DNA of 64,000 nucleotides from Hypoxylon rubiginosum (Eukaryota > Ascomycota > Sordariomycetes > Xylariales > Hypoxylaceae), in contig CADCXA010000016.1 in assembly GCA_902806565.1 (NCBI GenBank), forward strand, positions 62,001 through 126,000, read 5' to 3'. This document shows, piece by piece, positions 23,469 through 35,232 of the stretch. A program made the position numbers and the translations under genes. How positions within the stretch are numbered: position 1 is the stretch's first letter; each line of letters starts with the position of its first letter. The notes beneath the pieces are model-generated. The model was given only the letters and a program-made list of their open reading frames with translations, ran no database searches and was not told the DNA's origin.

Positions 23469-24998
23469 CTACCTCCGCCTCAGGTACCAGTTGAAGGCCA
23501 GCTGGTTGACGGCGGCGGGGAAGGGGGTGGGGACCTCGGCGGTGCCGACGCGGGCGACGGGGTGGCGCAGGTAGACGGCGGCGCAGACGTTGTGGTTGAC
23601 CTCGAGGTACTTGGGGATGAAGGCGAAGGGGGCCATGTACTCGCGCGGCCGCCAGGGCGTCCTGTACGGCTTGCTCGGGTCCCACGGGTTCTCCTCCTCC
23701 TCCCGCAGGTACTCGGCCATGCGCCGCTCCAGCCGCTTGCGCTCCGACTCGCTGAGGTCCGACATCGGGTCGTCGTTGTTCGCGGACGAAGGAGAGGAAG
23801 AAGACGGTTGCTTTCTGGTGGCGGCATTTTCGGTCGAGCTGCTGCTGTCGCTGCTCTCGGATAGGTTGAGCCCCGACACCATGGTCGCGAGCTCGTCCGC
23901 GATCTCGCCCGGGGTGGCGCCCGGCCGGCCGGTGCGCGAGAGCAGCGGGCGCGCGTCCTTGACGAACTGCCGGAGCTTGCGCTTCTGGCCCACGCCGAGG
24001 GACTCGTCGTCCGCCAGGATCGACTTGGCCCGCGCCGCGAGCTCCTGGATCTGCTTCCGCGTCGGCTTCATGTCTACCACGGCTGGCTCCGCCGCGTCCG
24101 TCGTCTCCGGGTCTTGCTCCGCTGCTTCTGCGGCCTCGGGGGTTTCTTCCGCGGCGTCGGCCGCCTCTTCTTCTAACACGGCCTCGGGGTCGTCCTCCTC
24201 GAGGTCGCCCGCGGAGGATCTCTTCTTGGAACTCCCCGCCCTGCCGTCCTTTTTCGGTGCGCCGGTGGCGTAGAGGACGCGCTCGGGATCGACTTGGAAC
24301 ATATCGCCGGGGTTGAGACGGTAGGCTGGATAGGGCATCTAGTGGACAACAAGCAATGGTTAGAGAACTGTACTCCGGTGTAACGTAAAAAGGTGCAACC
24401 GGGACGGGTAGTAGAACTCACCACCTTGCCATTGACCCTGACGGCGCCGTGGACGCAGAATTGCCTGGCCTGTCTCGTACTGCTCGCGAACATGGCCCGG
24501 AAGACGGCGATGTCCAGCCGCCTCTCCATGGGGGCGAAGGTCATCTGCATGTAGGGGGTCATGGTACGCTTATACACCGAGCCGTTGGACCAGTTGGGTA
24601 GCCCGTCCCTCCCGGACCCCCTGCCGGCGGCGAGCTCGGAGCCGTCGCTCTTGGCCATGTACTGGGTGTCCATCTCGGCGACGCTCAGGAGCCGGCGGCT
24701 GAACATGCGCACCCACTTGCGCTCGACGACGTGCTCGCCGTGGTAGTCCCGCAGCATGCCCTTGGCCTTCCACTTCTGCTGGAAGAAGGTGACGCCGTCG
24801 CTTATGTGCATCTTGGGCTGGGGCGTCCGGGACAGGTTGTAGAGGTTGTATTTGTTCCAGCTCTGCCGGAGTTTCTACATAGTAAGGAAAGAAAGAGACA
24901 AGTTAGCGTCTGTTTTTTTCTCGTGGCAATTGGCAATTGGGACCAATTCGTGAGGTACTTACCGGCCGCTTCAGGCCATGATATCTCCTTGGCTTCAT
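23469..24998 (-). CDS. NAM9: Mitochondrial small-subunit ribosomal protein uS4m
   Basis: Component of the mitochondrial ribosomal small subunit. Three exons (24998-24963, 24874-24422, 24338-23469) give 452 residues. Exon 1 encodes [12 protein letters not shown] and exon 2 continues [17 protein letters not shown], the typical start of fungal Nam9 proteins. The S4 RNA-binding fold is visible in [20 protein letters not shown] and [18 protein letters not shown], and continues into exon 3 with [20 protein letters not shown] long acidic, Ala/Glu-rich insertion follows, and the C-terminus ([16 protein letters not shown] to AFNWYLRRR) is again conserved in fungi. The first splice is phase 0 at a GTAAGT donor. 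The high GC of exon 3 creates long shadow frames on the other strand. Confidence 0.93.
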
Positions 24999-26523
24999 CT
25001 CGGCTGCTGCTCTAAAGCTCGTGTGTCGAACAGGGTCGGCTTAGGTCGAAAGTCCTTCGACTTGTTGCGCGGCCTTTGGACCTTGAACTTTTTTCCCAGC
25101 TGCCACAAATTTGTAGACAGGCGATCACGTGCTCGCATTCGACAAGTTTGACGGGTCTGATAGATAGAATGGCCCAAGCTCTACTCTTATCGATAAGGCA
25201 TGCTTAGTGAATAGAGCTTCACCTAAATTCTACCCTCTCATCTAGCAGCATCTAGTCTAGTAACAGTATACTAGTTGTACGACATCGTAATAGTTGTACG
25301 AGATTGAATTATAATTACAATATTATCTTGCCTCTACTCTATGTGCGATCAACTTCTCGTTGGAAGAAGCTAGGCAGAGTCATTACCATCTGATCATTTC
25401 TCTGCTTAACGTACATAACGTACATACACAGGCGATCGGAGACAGACCTATCCCCCGCTATTACCGGCGCTTATCTCCGTTCCTCTTCAACTTCAACCGT
25501 TATACTCCACTCAAGAGACCTTCACCGACTATAGCGATTCTCGCTTACGGGTATAAGCAAGGCTCGGCCAATGATTTTCTTTTGACGCGGGCACCATAAC
25601 TCAGTACCCCTTGGTTGAGACTTGAAAAAGTATCTTGTGGTGGCTTTGACTGTAGAACAAGAGTGCTTCGACCTAACCCAATGAGCCCAAGGCTCACCTA
25701 AGCGTGCTCCGCGATTTGCTACCAACTCGTACAGTCCGGGGCGAGTTGTCTCAAACATCGCCCCTTAGGTAGAGTTATAGTCACGGAATATATCACGGAA
25801 AATGTACATCACGGAAAATGCGGCGGTGTAGCCGTCATCGGTACCGACCGCCGGCTAATACCCTATCGACTTCCGCGCTGTTAAATTTTTTAGACCACTT
25901 AAATCCGGCGACCTTGTCGGGAATCCCAACGCATTCACGAGATTGGAAGGTGACCAGACTGCCGTGATTGGACAATTCTGAATCATTTGCATCTTGCCGT
26001 ATACTTACCCACATGATCCTCCCGATTTGGCTGCTCTAGAGTACCTGTTTGTTGGGCCAAAACAGGGTCCAACTCCGTCGTTTGGAGGATACGATATGTA
26101 TGTATAATACTAAACATTTACCGCTAGCCATGAAGATTAATTCCCGGTCTGTTTCCAACACCCCATCATTTTACAACCCTCCTATGCCGAAGGCGCGAGG
26201 TTACTTAAGTAGTATAGCTCAGAATCTTTCAAGCTGTTCTTGATTTGTAGCCATATTAGAACTCGCTAGACGTTTACTCTGCTCTCGGGTCTAGGTAGAA
26301 AACTCCGTCTTAGAACCAGCCGACAATAACCAGGGCCGCTTAGGCAAATTGACGGCAGCATATAAGTATCAAGAGGGCCCGTTAGGAGACGATGATACAG
26401 TAATCTGAGCTCGGCAGGCAATACACATTCAAACACATTACGAACCATTTTTACTTCGTAGTCGCCATTACGGTTGGGGGCTGTTTCTTCTAAGACCATA
26501 TCATTAGAGCTATTCGAGGGGTA
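24999..26523. other. Intergenic region between divergent genes
   Basis: It carries the uS4m promoter (left) and the MFS gene promoter (right). An ATCACGGAAAATG word is repeated near 25,790-25,835. No gene-like open frame or RNA was seen. Confidence 0.6.
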
Positions 26524-28745
26524 ATGGCGAAGGATCCGGCGCTAGACAAGGAGACTGAAGCCGCCCACGGCACAAGTGATCATAGATCAACTCCTGACAC
26601 GATGGAGGACAACGGGCTAGAGAAATCCAACAGCGGAGACACCAAGGCGCGGACTAATCGCAAGAGCGACTCGGAAAGCGCCAGCACCTATTCGTACCTC
26701 GAAGACGCCGACGGCTTGGGGCCACCTTCACGGAATGTCATCTCACGGACCATCTCCGAGGTCCGAGACGGAATCGAGTCCCGGCGGGACCTGGATCTCG
26801 AGGAAGGCGTCCAGGCGGAGGAAGAGAAGTCTCCCGCGGAAAACCCTAACAGCGATCCTAATCTCGTGACGTGGGCCGGCCCCGACGACCCGGAGAACCC
26901 CAAGAACTGGCAGCTCTCGAGGAAGTACGGGGCCGTCGTCATCGTCTCTTTCTTTACACTGGTCAGCCCGGTTTCTAGCAGTATGGTTGCTCCTAGTCTA
27001 ACGACTATCGGGAGGGAGTTGGATATAACTGAGGCCTGTAAGTTGAGACGGCTTTCCCTCCTATTACCATAAGTGCCTATCTCCTATACTAATAGGGTGA
27101 CTGACCCCTATTCAAGTCCAACAGAACATAGTTCTCTCAATCTTCGTCCTGGCTTACGCTTTAGGGCCCCTGATGTACGTATCGTATTACCACATTTATC
27201 CTCTTTTTTCTACCCCTATTCCTAACATAGAAACGCGATAGCTGGGGACCGCTTTCCGAAATATACGGCCGCGTCCTTATTCTACAGCTGTCGAACCTGG
27301 GCTACCTCGCCTTCAACCTAGGCTGTGGCTTCGCCAAGACCAAGGGCCAGCTTATCGGCTTCCGCTTCCTCTCCGGCCTGGGCGGTTCCGCCTCCCTCGC
27401 CATCGGCGGCGGTGTACTGAGCGACCTGTTCATACCCGAGCAGCGCGGTCGCGCTATGTCGATGTGTACGTACCTACTAGTAGACGTTGCTTCTCCCCTT
27501 TTGCCCCCTTTTTAAGTACTGCCTCGAGAGTTGTTAGTGGTGAAATCACCAACTGACGCCGCAGAACAGACAGCCTAGCGCCCCTCCTAGGCCCCGCCAT
27601 CGGCCCCATCGCCGGCGCCTTCATCACGGAGAACACGACGTGGCGGTGGGCCTTCTACGCGACGAGCATCGCCGACGCCGCGATCCAAGTCGCCGGCCTG
27701 TTCTTCCTGCAGGAGACGTACGCCGTAGTACTATTATCGCGCAAGCGGGCGCTGCTCGCCAAGGAGACCGGAAACACGGCGCTGCGGACGCCGTTCGACG
27801 GCGTGGGCCCCGCGGGCCTGTGGGCGAAGCTGGGCGCGGCGCTGACGCGGCCCTTCCGGCTCCTGGCCACGCAGGTCATCGTGCAGTGCCTCGCCCTCTA
27901 CATGATGTGTAAGATTCCATCTTTGTCCCGGCTATGAAAGATCCTTTTTTATATTCTAATCTAATAATCCGGATATATATATACATAGACGTTTACGGCC
28001 TCATGTACCTCCTGCTCTCCTCCTTCCCCGTCCTCTTCACCTCGCCGCCCCCGGCCGGCTACGGCATGAGCGTCGGCGTCGGCGGCCTCAACTACGTCAG
28101 CCTCGGCCTCGGCTTCTTCCTCGGCGCCCAGATCTGCGCCCCGCTCCAGGACCGCTTCTACGCCGCCCTCAAGCGCCGCTACGGCGCCGGGAAGCCCGAG
28201 TTCCGCGTGCCCATGAGTGAGTCACATCTCTAAGCTTTCCTTCGCGATACCTATATGTTACCTTTTTGGCAGATCGATGTGCGCGACATCATATTTCTAG
28301 ATCAAGAACAAGAAGTGATAAAAAAGGGAAAATTATTGGCTAACTCCTTTCGTCGTTAGTGATCCCCGGAGCTATCCTGGTCCCCATCGGCCTGCTCATC
28401 TACGGTTGGACCGCCGAGTTCAAGACCCACTGGATCGGCCCCAACATCGGCGCCATGCTCTTCGCCGCCGGCGCCATCATGAGCTTCCAGTGCCTGCAGG
28501 GATTCCTCGTCGACTCGTACCAGCGGTACGCGGCGAGCGCCGTCGGGGCCGCCACGGTGCTGCGGTCTCTGGCCGGGTTCGGCTTCCCGCTCTTTGCCCC
28601 CTCCATGTACGACCGCCTGGGCTACGGATGGGGTAATTCTCTGATGGCCTTTCTGGGTATGGCTATCGGCTTGCCGTCGCCCATATTGCTGTGGAAATAT
28701 GGCGAGATTCTAAGAAAGAGAAGCCCGTTTGCGGCTGGGGGTTAA
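26524..28745 (+). CDS. MFS drug:H+ antiporter (DHA1 family), six exons
   Basis: Proton-driven multidrug or secondary-metabolite exporter of the fungal DHA1 group. A long acidic N-terminus (about 120 residues) precedes TWAGPDDPENPKNWQLSRKY at the entry of helix 1. Joining exons restores family motifs: FQQNIVLSIFVLAYALGPLI joined to WGPLSEIYGR (motif A) across the third exon boundary; GFRFLSGLGGSASLAIGGGV; the YSLAPLLGPAIGPIAGAFI antiporter motif; and WRWAFYATSIADA. The C-half includes YGLMYLLLSSFPVLFTS, GLNYVSLGLGFFLGAQ and YQRYAASAVGAATVLRS. All five introns are 50-130 nt with GTRNG donors. No stop or frameshift remains. The second half is GC-rich. No biosynthetic cluster surrounds it, so the substrate is open. 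Confidence 0.9.
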
Positions 28746-29158
28746 TCTGGCCGGGGGGTAGAGACAAGTGGTCCAAAAGAGGAGAAGATGACATCACTTT
28801 TTTAACTGAAGCAAACCATTGCGAGTGGCGTCAGGTTATTTCACGGGTAGCATTTTTGGGGTATTGAACAGAGGTATTGTACATGCCAGGATGATCGAGA
28901 TATTCACCTGCAACTGAGAGATGTAAATACTTTGACAAAAGCACGAATTTTCATTACTAGACTCATCTGTCTAGTACGTGTGTAGAACGCCTAATAACGC
29001 CTCGTCTCCCTACCAATAAATGCCACTCTCAGACCTGATGTGCAAGCATAGAAGACTCTATGCGCTAGGTGGATGGAAATCATGGGGGATACATGATTGT
29101 GATGCAAATGAAGCAGATGTGATCTGCGCATGCCAAATGTTAAGCAACCTCTAGTTGC
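28746..29158. other. Convergent intergenic region
   Basis: About 410 bp between the 3' ends of the MFS gene and the La gene. It serves as terminator for both; no other feature was seen. Confidence 0.6.
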
Positions 29159-30645
29159 TTACGCCGTACCAGCGGCTGTCTCCTTAGTGTCGACTTTCTT
29201 AGACGGAGGTGCATCCGTAGCTTCGGTGGCATCTCTGGCGCGCTTGCCGTTTGCGTTGGCTTGGGACTTCTTCTCGGCCTCCTCTTTCAAGAACTGGGCA
29301 CTCTCCTTGCTCATGTGGATCTTGGGACGTCCGTTCTCACGGGGGCCGGACTGCGTCTGGTCCGTGCGACCATGGTTGTCTTGACCACGCCCTCTGCCCC
29401 GTCCACGGCCTTGGAAACCGTTACCCCGCCCCCGGCCGCGACCGCCACGGTTGTCGAAGCCATTACGTTGATCATCCTCGCGGCGCTTCTTCCAGTCGTT
29501 GGCGTCATGTCCTCCTCGGCCTCTACCACCACGTTGACCACGCTGGCCACGCTGACCACGCTGAGGGCGACTGTTGTAAGGACGCTTGTTTCCTTGTCTG
29601 GCCTCCTCCATAGCCTTCAACTTGTCATAGTCGACTTTCCAGTGTATCTCAAGCTTGTGAGAATCTTCGCCTACTTTCCATGCCGGCTGAGGCTCCAAAG
29701 CCATGAACTTATCGGCGGTTTCCTTGTCGGCCCACTCCACGAATACGGAACCTTTAAAGTTCTTCTTCTCGTCCATCTCGTCACGTCGCAGACGAACAGC
29801 ATTAAACTCGCCGAATTGAGCGATGAAGTCCTCGATATCGAATTGGAGGGATTTATGCTCCGGACCAAACCCTTTGACGTAAACAGTACGCTCGAGAATG
29901 GCGCGGTCCTTCTCGTCGGACTGTTGATAGGGTTCTTTGCGACGGATGGTCTCCTCGCCGTCGGAGCCTTCTAGTACGACCTGGTCGCTAGTCTTGAGCG
30001 CGTCGACCACGGCGGAGTACGGTTTGAAGCGGCGCATTCGGGAGAAGCTGCAGATGAGAGAGAGCGGTACGGGTTTATTGTTGGTGCCATCAGTCTTACC
30101 CCACAAGAAGGTGTCATCAGGCAGGTTGCTATCACTGAAGTAGAAGTGAATCTGAGGCATAGTTAGAAGCAAAGGACATAAGAAAGATGAGAAGCTCGAG
30201 TATTTACCTGTCGGCGGATGAGGGTGTGGTCATCCGAGTCCGGAAGAAGGGAAGGGTCTGATTTCTGTTGGTGCTCGCCTCTCTTGACTCTCAACATTGG
30301 CTTGATACCGGAACGGCTCTCGGCAGATGCAGATGTCGCAACCTCGTTGTCTTCGACCTCGACCTTGACCTTGTTGGCTTCGGCCTCGGCCTTTACCTCT
30401 TGATCGACCTTCACGTCTTGATCGGCCTTGACCTGGTTGCCCTCGGTAGCATCAGTTGTTTCTTTCTCGGTTACGGAAGCCACTTCGGAATCCATGATAA
30501 CGTCCTTGGTCTCATCTTCATCTTCGACCGCGACATTGCTAGCTTCATCAACGCCCGATTCGGCGGTGACGACGGTGGTGGAGTCGTCTAAGCTCTCGAC
30601 GGGAGCCTTGACGCCCTCGACGGGCTTGGCATCTTGATCACTCAT
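29159..30645 (-). CDS. LHP1: La ribonucleoprotein (Lhp1/SSB homologue)
   Basis: Nuclear RNA chaperone that binds the 3' UUU-OH ends of RNA polymerase III transcripts and protects pre-tRNAs and U6. Two exons (30645-30208, 30151-29159) give 476 residues. The acidic N-terminal region (EDEDETKDVIMDSEVASVTE and similar) is followed by the La motif spanning the splice: HTLIRRQ joined to IHFYFSDSNLPDDTFLWGKT, then LSLICSFSRMRRFKPYSAVV. An RRM follows (RTVYVKGFG, then GSVFVEWADKETADKFM). The C-terminal third is a long RG/RGG-rich domain (GQRGQRGQRGGRGRGG) and ends in a Lys-rich tail resembling a nuclear localisation signal (GKRARDATEA, PPSKKVD). The upstream initiator-like frame beyond 30645 is not conserved and was not used. 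Confidence 0.94.
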
Positions 30646-31501
30646 GTTGGTGAGTGAGTAGTGAGAGCGAGCAGCTGACAATAGGTCACTCCAGATAGGA
30701 TGGAGGAAACAGTCGAGGTAGAGAAGACGATGTATGCTAGTATAAGTTTGCGCGAACAAATGCTGGGTGAATGCGACGAGTTTAGGTGAGAGTGTGCGAG
30801 TATGAAAATATGAAAATATGAGAATTTGGGAGTTGAAGAAATTTGATCTGTGGCGGGGCAAAGATCAAGTCTAAGTCACGGCGGGGTGTGACTCAAGCGC
30901 AAGCCTCGAACCTCAAATACCAGGCGCAATTGAAAGGTTGGTTTAGAATTGGCGATGTATCCGATGAAGTCTTGGACGATTTATAAAGTAAGTTATGTAT
31001 CACTAAGTAAACTTGGTGGGAGTCGACACGAGAAGAAACTGTCGCGACTTGGAAGGGGAAGAAAAAAAATGAAGTTGGAAGATTGAAGCTTCTCATTGGC
31101 GACTCTGCAAAGGTAGCTCTTAGCTCTTAGCTCTAGCAAGGGTCCCCTCGATTTCTTTTTTTAAGGTGGGGTCTAGTCCCATACAGCGACCATGGCATTT
31201 TATGCACCTAAGGTGTATCTACCTCCTAGGTGCATGTGATTAGGTTACCTTCCGTCATGGCCGTCCCGTAATACTAGCGTGGATCTTGAAGCAAATCGCA
31301 GACATCATCACGGCACGGAATCATCACGGCACGGAATCATCATGGCACGGACGTCGACGTGCTACAAGTCTGCTCTCAATCATATCATGTTGCCTTCTAC
31401 TCCTGAGATTACGTGTATTCCCTCTCATCCCTAATCAAACAGACCCAAAGGAACTCAAACCATAGTTCTCTTCGCCACCCTTCAACTCAACTTACCCTTG
31501 C
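30646..31501. other. Intergenic region with a 16-bp triplicate repeat
   Basis: It contains the La promoter and 3' flank of the dioxygenase gene. Besides the tandem repeat at 31304-31351 there is a TAGCTCTTAGCTCT doublet near 31116 and an ACCTAAGGT motif near 31206. No gene was seen. Confidence 0.6.
31304..31351. repeat. Three tandem copies of a 16-bp unit
   Basis: The unit ATCATCACGGCACGGA occurs at 31304-31319 and 31320-31335, and a third copy at 31336-31351 has one C-to-T change. It lies in intergenic DNA of unknown role. Confidence 0.95.
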
Positions 31502-32971
31502 TCAATGTGCCAACTGCCCGAGCGCTTCGCGGCGAGACTTGGAGTTAGGATCGTAATACGGCTTCTCGCCAATAGATACAACTCGGTTGCCTTGACGCTT
31601 TCCAACATAATCACTAGTTCAAGGTCAATAATCACTTCCTTAACGCTGACATTCAGATACGGTATGAGACTTACTTTGTGGCGGTATGAAACACGGAACG
31701 ACTAGAGTTTGGTATGTTAGTATAAATGCAACAGTTAATGAGTCTTGACTACAGAGGCTACTCACTTGTCCCAGACTGCAAGGTCATTCTTATTCCATCG
31801 GAACCGAACCTGAAGGTCGTGGTTTTCGACGATCAATTGGAGGACTGCGATCTCCATTAATACTTGTCCGATTGAGAGAATGGAAAGATAGGGGTTGTCA
31901 TACAATACGCTTTTAGTATCTCGCTCTCCCGCTCGGTGACTCCATTAATCCACCCAGCTTCGACTTGGCCAGCCGCTCCGAAAAGGCTCTTCCATCCAGT
32001 CACCGGGTTCGTACGAACAAGGGGGCTGGTACAGTTAGCCAATATGCTCGAGTAAAATGAGAGAACGGGGATTTCTTAACTGCTCTGCCTTGAAGTCAAG
32101 ACCTTTGTTCTCGGGGGATCCTCGTTCCTGGTCAATGAGTTCTTCTCCGAAGTCGTTTTGGACCTTGACGAAGCCCGGCTGGTAGTGAGTGGCGGTTAGG
32201 CTGTCTGCCAGTTTCTGAAGGGGCGGTGACAGGCGGTCATAGGCTTCGTAGCCGCTGGCCCACAGCGTATCACCGCCTGCATCTTCAGGTGGCTGGATGA
32301 TCTTGAGGATGGCATAGTCCGAGGGGATGTTCTCAAACGTGATGCTATCGCTTCTATTAGCGTTGCGCGATCTCTCAAATTGTCGAGAACCTTACTCTGC
32401 ATGCCAGCCGTCGCTCGCGATCCGTTTGGAGAAGGCGGTAAAGCGGTCCTTGTAGAACTTGCGGTTCTGTTCAGAGGAGATGATGGACACCTCATCATCC
32501 AGACGACCGTTCTCGTCTACAGGAATGCCGCGTTTGCTGTTCGAAAGGGCATGGCGGTGAAGCTTCGAAGTCTCGGGTTTTCCAGTGAGTTCCCCAAGTT
32601 TTTGGCCCAAGGTCTTCTGGTCGTCAATGTTGATATCTTGGTTTCGAAAGAACACGACACCTCGTTGTGATACTTCGAATAGTTAGACCTGTTATCATAT
32701 TGAGAGCGATACTTCTTCTCTTACTTAGGATTGCTAGGTCTCGGATCTTGGCGTCGTCATGTAAGATCTCGCTCAGCTGAAGGTTCGTAAACTCTCGGCC
32801 AATGACCTTGGTGACATCAAAGTGGTCATATGAGTCGAGAGTCCCAGAGTACTCTAAGGGTCCGTCAAGCCTCGAGCTGGTCGCCGTTTTGATGGGCTGA
32901 GCCCCAACGGATTTTTTCACGTGGATAGGTACGTTGGATTCGACATCTACATCTGCAGCAGGAGGCGCCAT
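31502..32971 (-). CDS. Fe(II)/2-oxoglutarate-dependent dioxygenase, TauD family
   Basis: Cytosolic non-haem iron oxygenase of the TauD/TfdA family; fungal members cleave sulfonates or related substrates to release sulfite, but other substrates are possible. Seven exons with six short introns join without a stop to give about 375 residues from the ATG at 32971. The metal ligands are visible: H173 and D175 in GWHAD, at the exon 2/3 junction, and distal H335 in RSVFHTAT. R349 in GNRVVSIGEKPYYD is the expected 2-oxoglutarate-binding arginine. Other family signatures are VVFFRNQDI, HPLVRTNPVTGWKSLF and LQVRFRWNKNDLAVWDN. Exon 6 is tiny and carries the distal His. Two introns use weak donors (GTTAAG, GTATGA), but the joins restore family sequence. 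No transporter or sulfonate gene sits next door. Confidence 0.88.
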
Positions 32972-33976
32972 GATAACAGACAGGTTGGTTATAAGAGGTT
33001 CCTAATTTGAGCAAGTATCACTTATAAGACGTTTAGATCGTAATGTCGTGAAGCACAGCTATATCTCTACATGATCTTTGGGCTTCATGAAGGTTCCAAC
33101 CCATTTATATACCAATATTCCGACAGCTGGATTCTACCCCCGCGCTGGGTATAATGATTGTCTCAACACTATAGAAGAATCACGTCAATCTTCTCGCTAT
33201 CTTTGGCGAATCGCCAGAGAGCCACGATGATAGCTCCGAATGAGATCAGATACCCCGCGAATAACGTCAAGCTGAATCGTGATCTCGTGTGAGGGGCTCC
33301 CTATTGAATTCCAACGAATGAATGCGGGCGAGTTATGAGAAGCTTCAATTCAATAGGCTACAGAAGTTCCTTTGATGGTTATACTACTACGTGGGTTTTG
33401 GTTAGCTTTCGCATTCAAATCCAATATACCTAGGTAGACAATGGTTGGTGGTTTGTCAAACCGTTATCCCCCCTTTCGTTGTTGATTCGGCGCCAGCAAG
33501 CATTTGCGTCACCTGCCCTATTAATGCATCATTCCCAGCGCGCTATACTTGAGGCTTTCGTGTGTCATACCAGTTCGCAATGTAATACTATCTGAGGAAG
33601 CGCGTTCCTGTGGTCTCATATCATCATCACAGGTTAGGCCCCATATGCAGCTGGAAAAAGAGTTAACGAGGGGCCAAATCGTATACTCTGATTATATTTC
33701 TCATCCAGTTTTACTGCTAGCTTAGGTGTTTGCCCTTCATCTACAGGAATAGATTCGCGTTTTGCCGCATTGTATAGGTACTAGGAGGTAGGTAGTCTGG
33801 CGTGAAAACGACGAATAGTCAACATACGATTCTATAAAGATTTTTCATCTACTTCCAACTTGAATAGGAGGTCGGAAAATATCAGTTACTTAGATTCCAG
33901 GAACGATGTAAACTATCCCGTGTAGATTCCTAGGTACATCGAGATGGTCATAATCCATTCTTCTGTGGCCTTCCAC
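32972..33976. other. Intergenic region, nothing recognisable
   Basis: About 1 kb with the dioxygenase promoter at the left end. A few TACCTAGGTAG motifs (33425, 33775) are present. No gene or RNA was seen. Confidence 0.6.
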
Positions 33977-34888
33977 TTATTTTATCAACGGCAAGATTGT
34001 TTCCGCAGTCTTCCTCAACATGTCAGTATAGTAATCCTCCCGCAGGACACCGCTGGCATGGTCCTTCAAGAATTGCAGAGTACCGGCGTCCACGTCCCAA
34101 GGCTCGGGCTCCATCTGCTTGGAACCAAAGGCACCGACGGACGTTCGATCGATCGGCGGCACGGCTTCGTGGGCCAGGGCACCTTCGTAGCCGACCTCCC
34201 GCAGCATCTGGACGATGAGCGGCCAGTCCAGGCTCCCGTCGCCCGGGGAGAGCCGGTTGTTGTCGCCGAGGTGGACGTTGAAGATCTTTCCCTTGCACCT
34301 GCGCAGCGCGGCGATCAGGTCGTGTTCTTCGATGTTGAGGTGGAACGTGTCGAACGCGATGCCGACGTTGGGCAGGCCGACCTCCTCGATGAGCTGCAGC
34401 GTCTGGGACACGTTGGTGATCAGGTAGGTCTCGAACCGGTTGAGCGGCTCCAACGCTATGCGGATCCCCTTCTGCGCGGCGTGGAGAGCTACCTCTCGCA
34501 CGCCGTGTACGACCCAGCTCCATTCGTCGATGGGGTCTGCGCTGGGCTGAAGCTTGCCGACCGTGCAAGGGACTAGCGTTACGATCTTGCCTCCCAAACT
34601 CGCCGCCATATCGACGACACTCTTCATGTAGTTGATCGTGTCTTCGCGTTGGCTCTGGCTTGGTGCTGCTAGATTTCGAGATCCGTACATGAGTGTCACG
34701 CAGCCCCAACATTGTAAGTTATACTTCTTCAACAGACCCTGCGTTTCGCCGATCTTGTGCACTGTTGGCTCGCCGGCAAGTTCGATAGATGAGTATCCAA
34801 GAGAGGATGCCCGTTTGATGGTCAATCCCAATGGCTCGGGCCGCATCCATGTATGCGTTGAGAGATGATGCATTCCGGTAATTGCCAT
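33977..34888 (-). CDS. Sugar-phosphate isomerase/epimerase-like TIM barrel (D-tagatose 3-epimerase type)
   Basis: A soluble metal-dependent TIM-barrel protein of the xylose-isomerase-like superfamily. The ATG at 34888 (MAITGMHHLSTHTWMRPEPL) is preferred over an in-frame ATG at 34990, because homologues start at the first beta strand; this gives 303 residues. Metal-binding positions of keto-sugar 3-epimerases are visible: Glu in IALEPLNRFETYLI, Asp and His in GIAFDTFHLNIEE, His in KIFNVHLGDNNRLSPGDG, and Glu in GALAHEAVPP. It may epimerise a keto-sugar or dehydrate a related acid (3-dehydroshikimate dehydratases share the fold). It is transcribed divergently from a transcription factor gene 345 bp away, which may control it. 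Confidence 0.8.
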   Translation of the reverse strand: MAITGMHHLSTHTWMRPEPLGLTIKRASSLGYSSIELAGEPTVHKIGETQGLLKKYNLQCWGCVTLMYGSRNLAAPSQSQREDTINYMKSVVDMAASLGGKIVTLVPCTVGKLQPSADPIDEWSWVVHGVREVALHAAQKGIRIALEPLNRFETYLITNVSQTLQLIEEVGLPNVGIAFDTFHLNIEEHDLIAALRRCKGKIFNVHLGDNNRLSPGDGSLDWPLIVQMLREVGYEGALAHEAVPPIDRTSVGAFGSKQMEPEPWDVDAGTLQFLKDHASGVLREDYYTDMLRKTAETILPLIK

Positions 34889-35232
34889 CGTATGAATTAT
34901 TGAATAGACGCTAATTTTTGGTGTTTTGCTCACAGCGAAGAACTCATCGTACCTACGTGAATCGAGTTCATCTTTTATACACATGCCCATGAAGCTTAGT
35001 TAATCATTTAATTCCTCTCAAGACGTCAAGCAGTCCCGATCTACGCACGTCCGTACATGCTCACCTCCTATTTCCGATGCTACGCGATTAGTGCGGTGTT
35101 GGTTACCAGGATAAATCTGATACATCTGCGGACCTGCTCGATCCGGCAGGTCCGCACACCGCCCGGCTTCGAGGGTTTGCTCCTTGTCAGCACCGTGAGA
35201 AAAAAACGTTTACAACCTGCCAACTAGAAGTC
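34889..35232. promoter_or_regulatory. Divergent promoter between the epimerase and transcription factor genes
   Basis: A 344-bp region shared by two start codons facing away from each other. It contains a perfect inverted repeat (listed separately). The two genes could be co-regulated from it. No uORF of note. Confidence 0.65.
35127..35156. promoter_or_regulatory. Perfect 10-bp inverted repeat with CGG/CCG triplets, candidate operator
   Basis: TGCGGACCTG (35127-35136) and its exact reverse complement CAGGTCCGCA (35147-35156) flank a 10-bp spacer that itself contains CCGG. Each arm carries a CGG triplet in inverted orientation, as in sites of dimeric Zn2Cys6 proteins. It lies 77 bp upstream of the transcription-factor ATG. 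Confidence 0.7.

Noticed and set aside
23590..24273. 227-codon open frame on the plus strand
   Set aside because: Antisense shadow of GC-rich uS4m exon 3.
29261..29974. 237-codon open frame on the plus strand
   Set aside because: Antisense to the La protein gene; Leu/Thr/Val-rich shadow of RG repeats.
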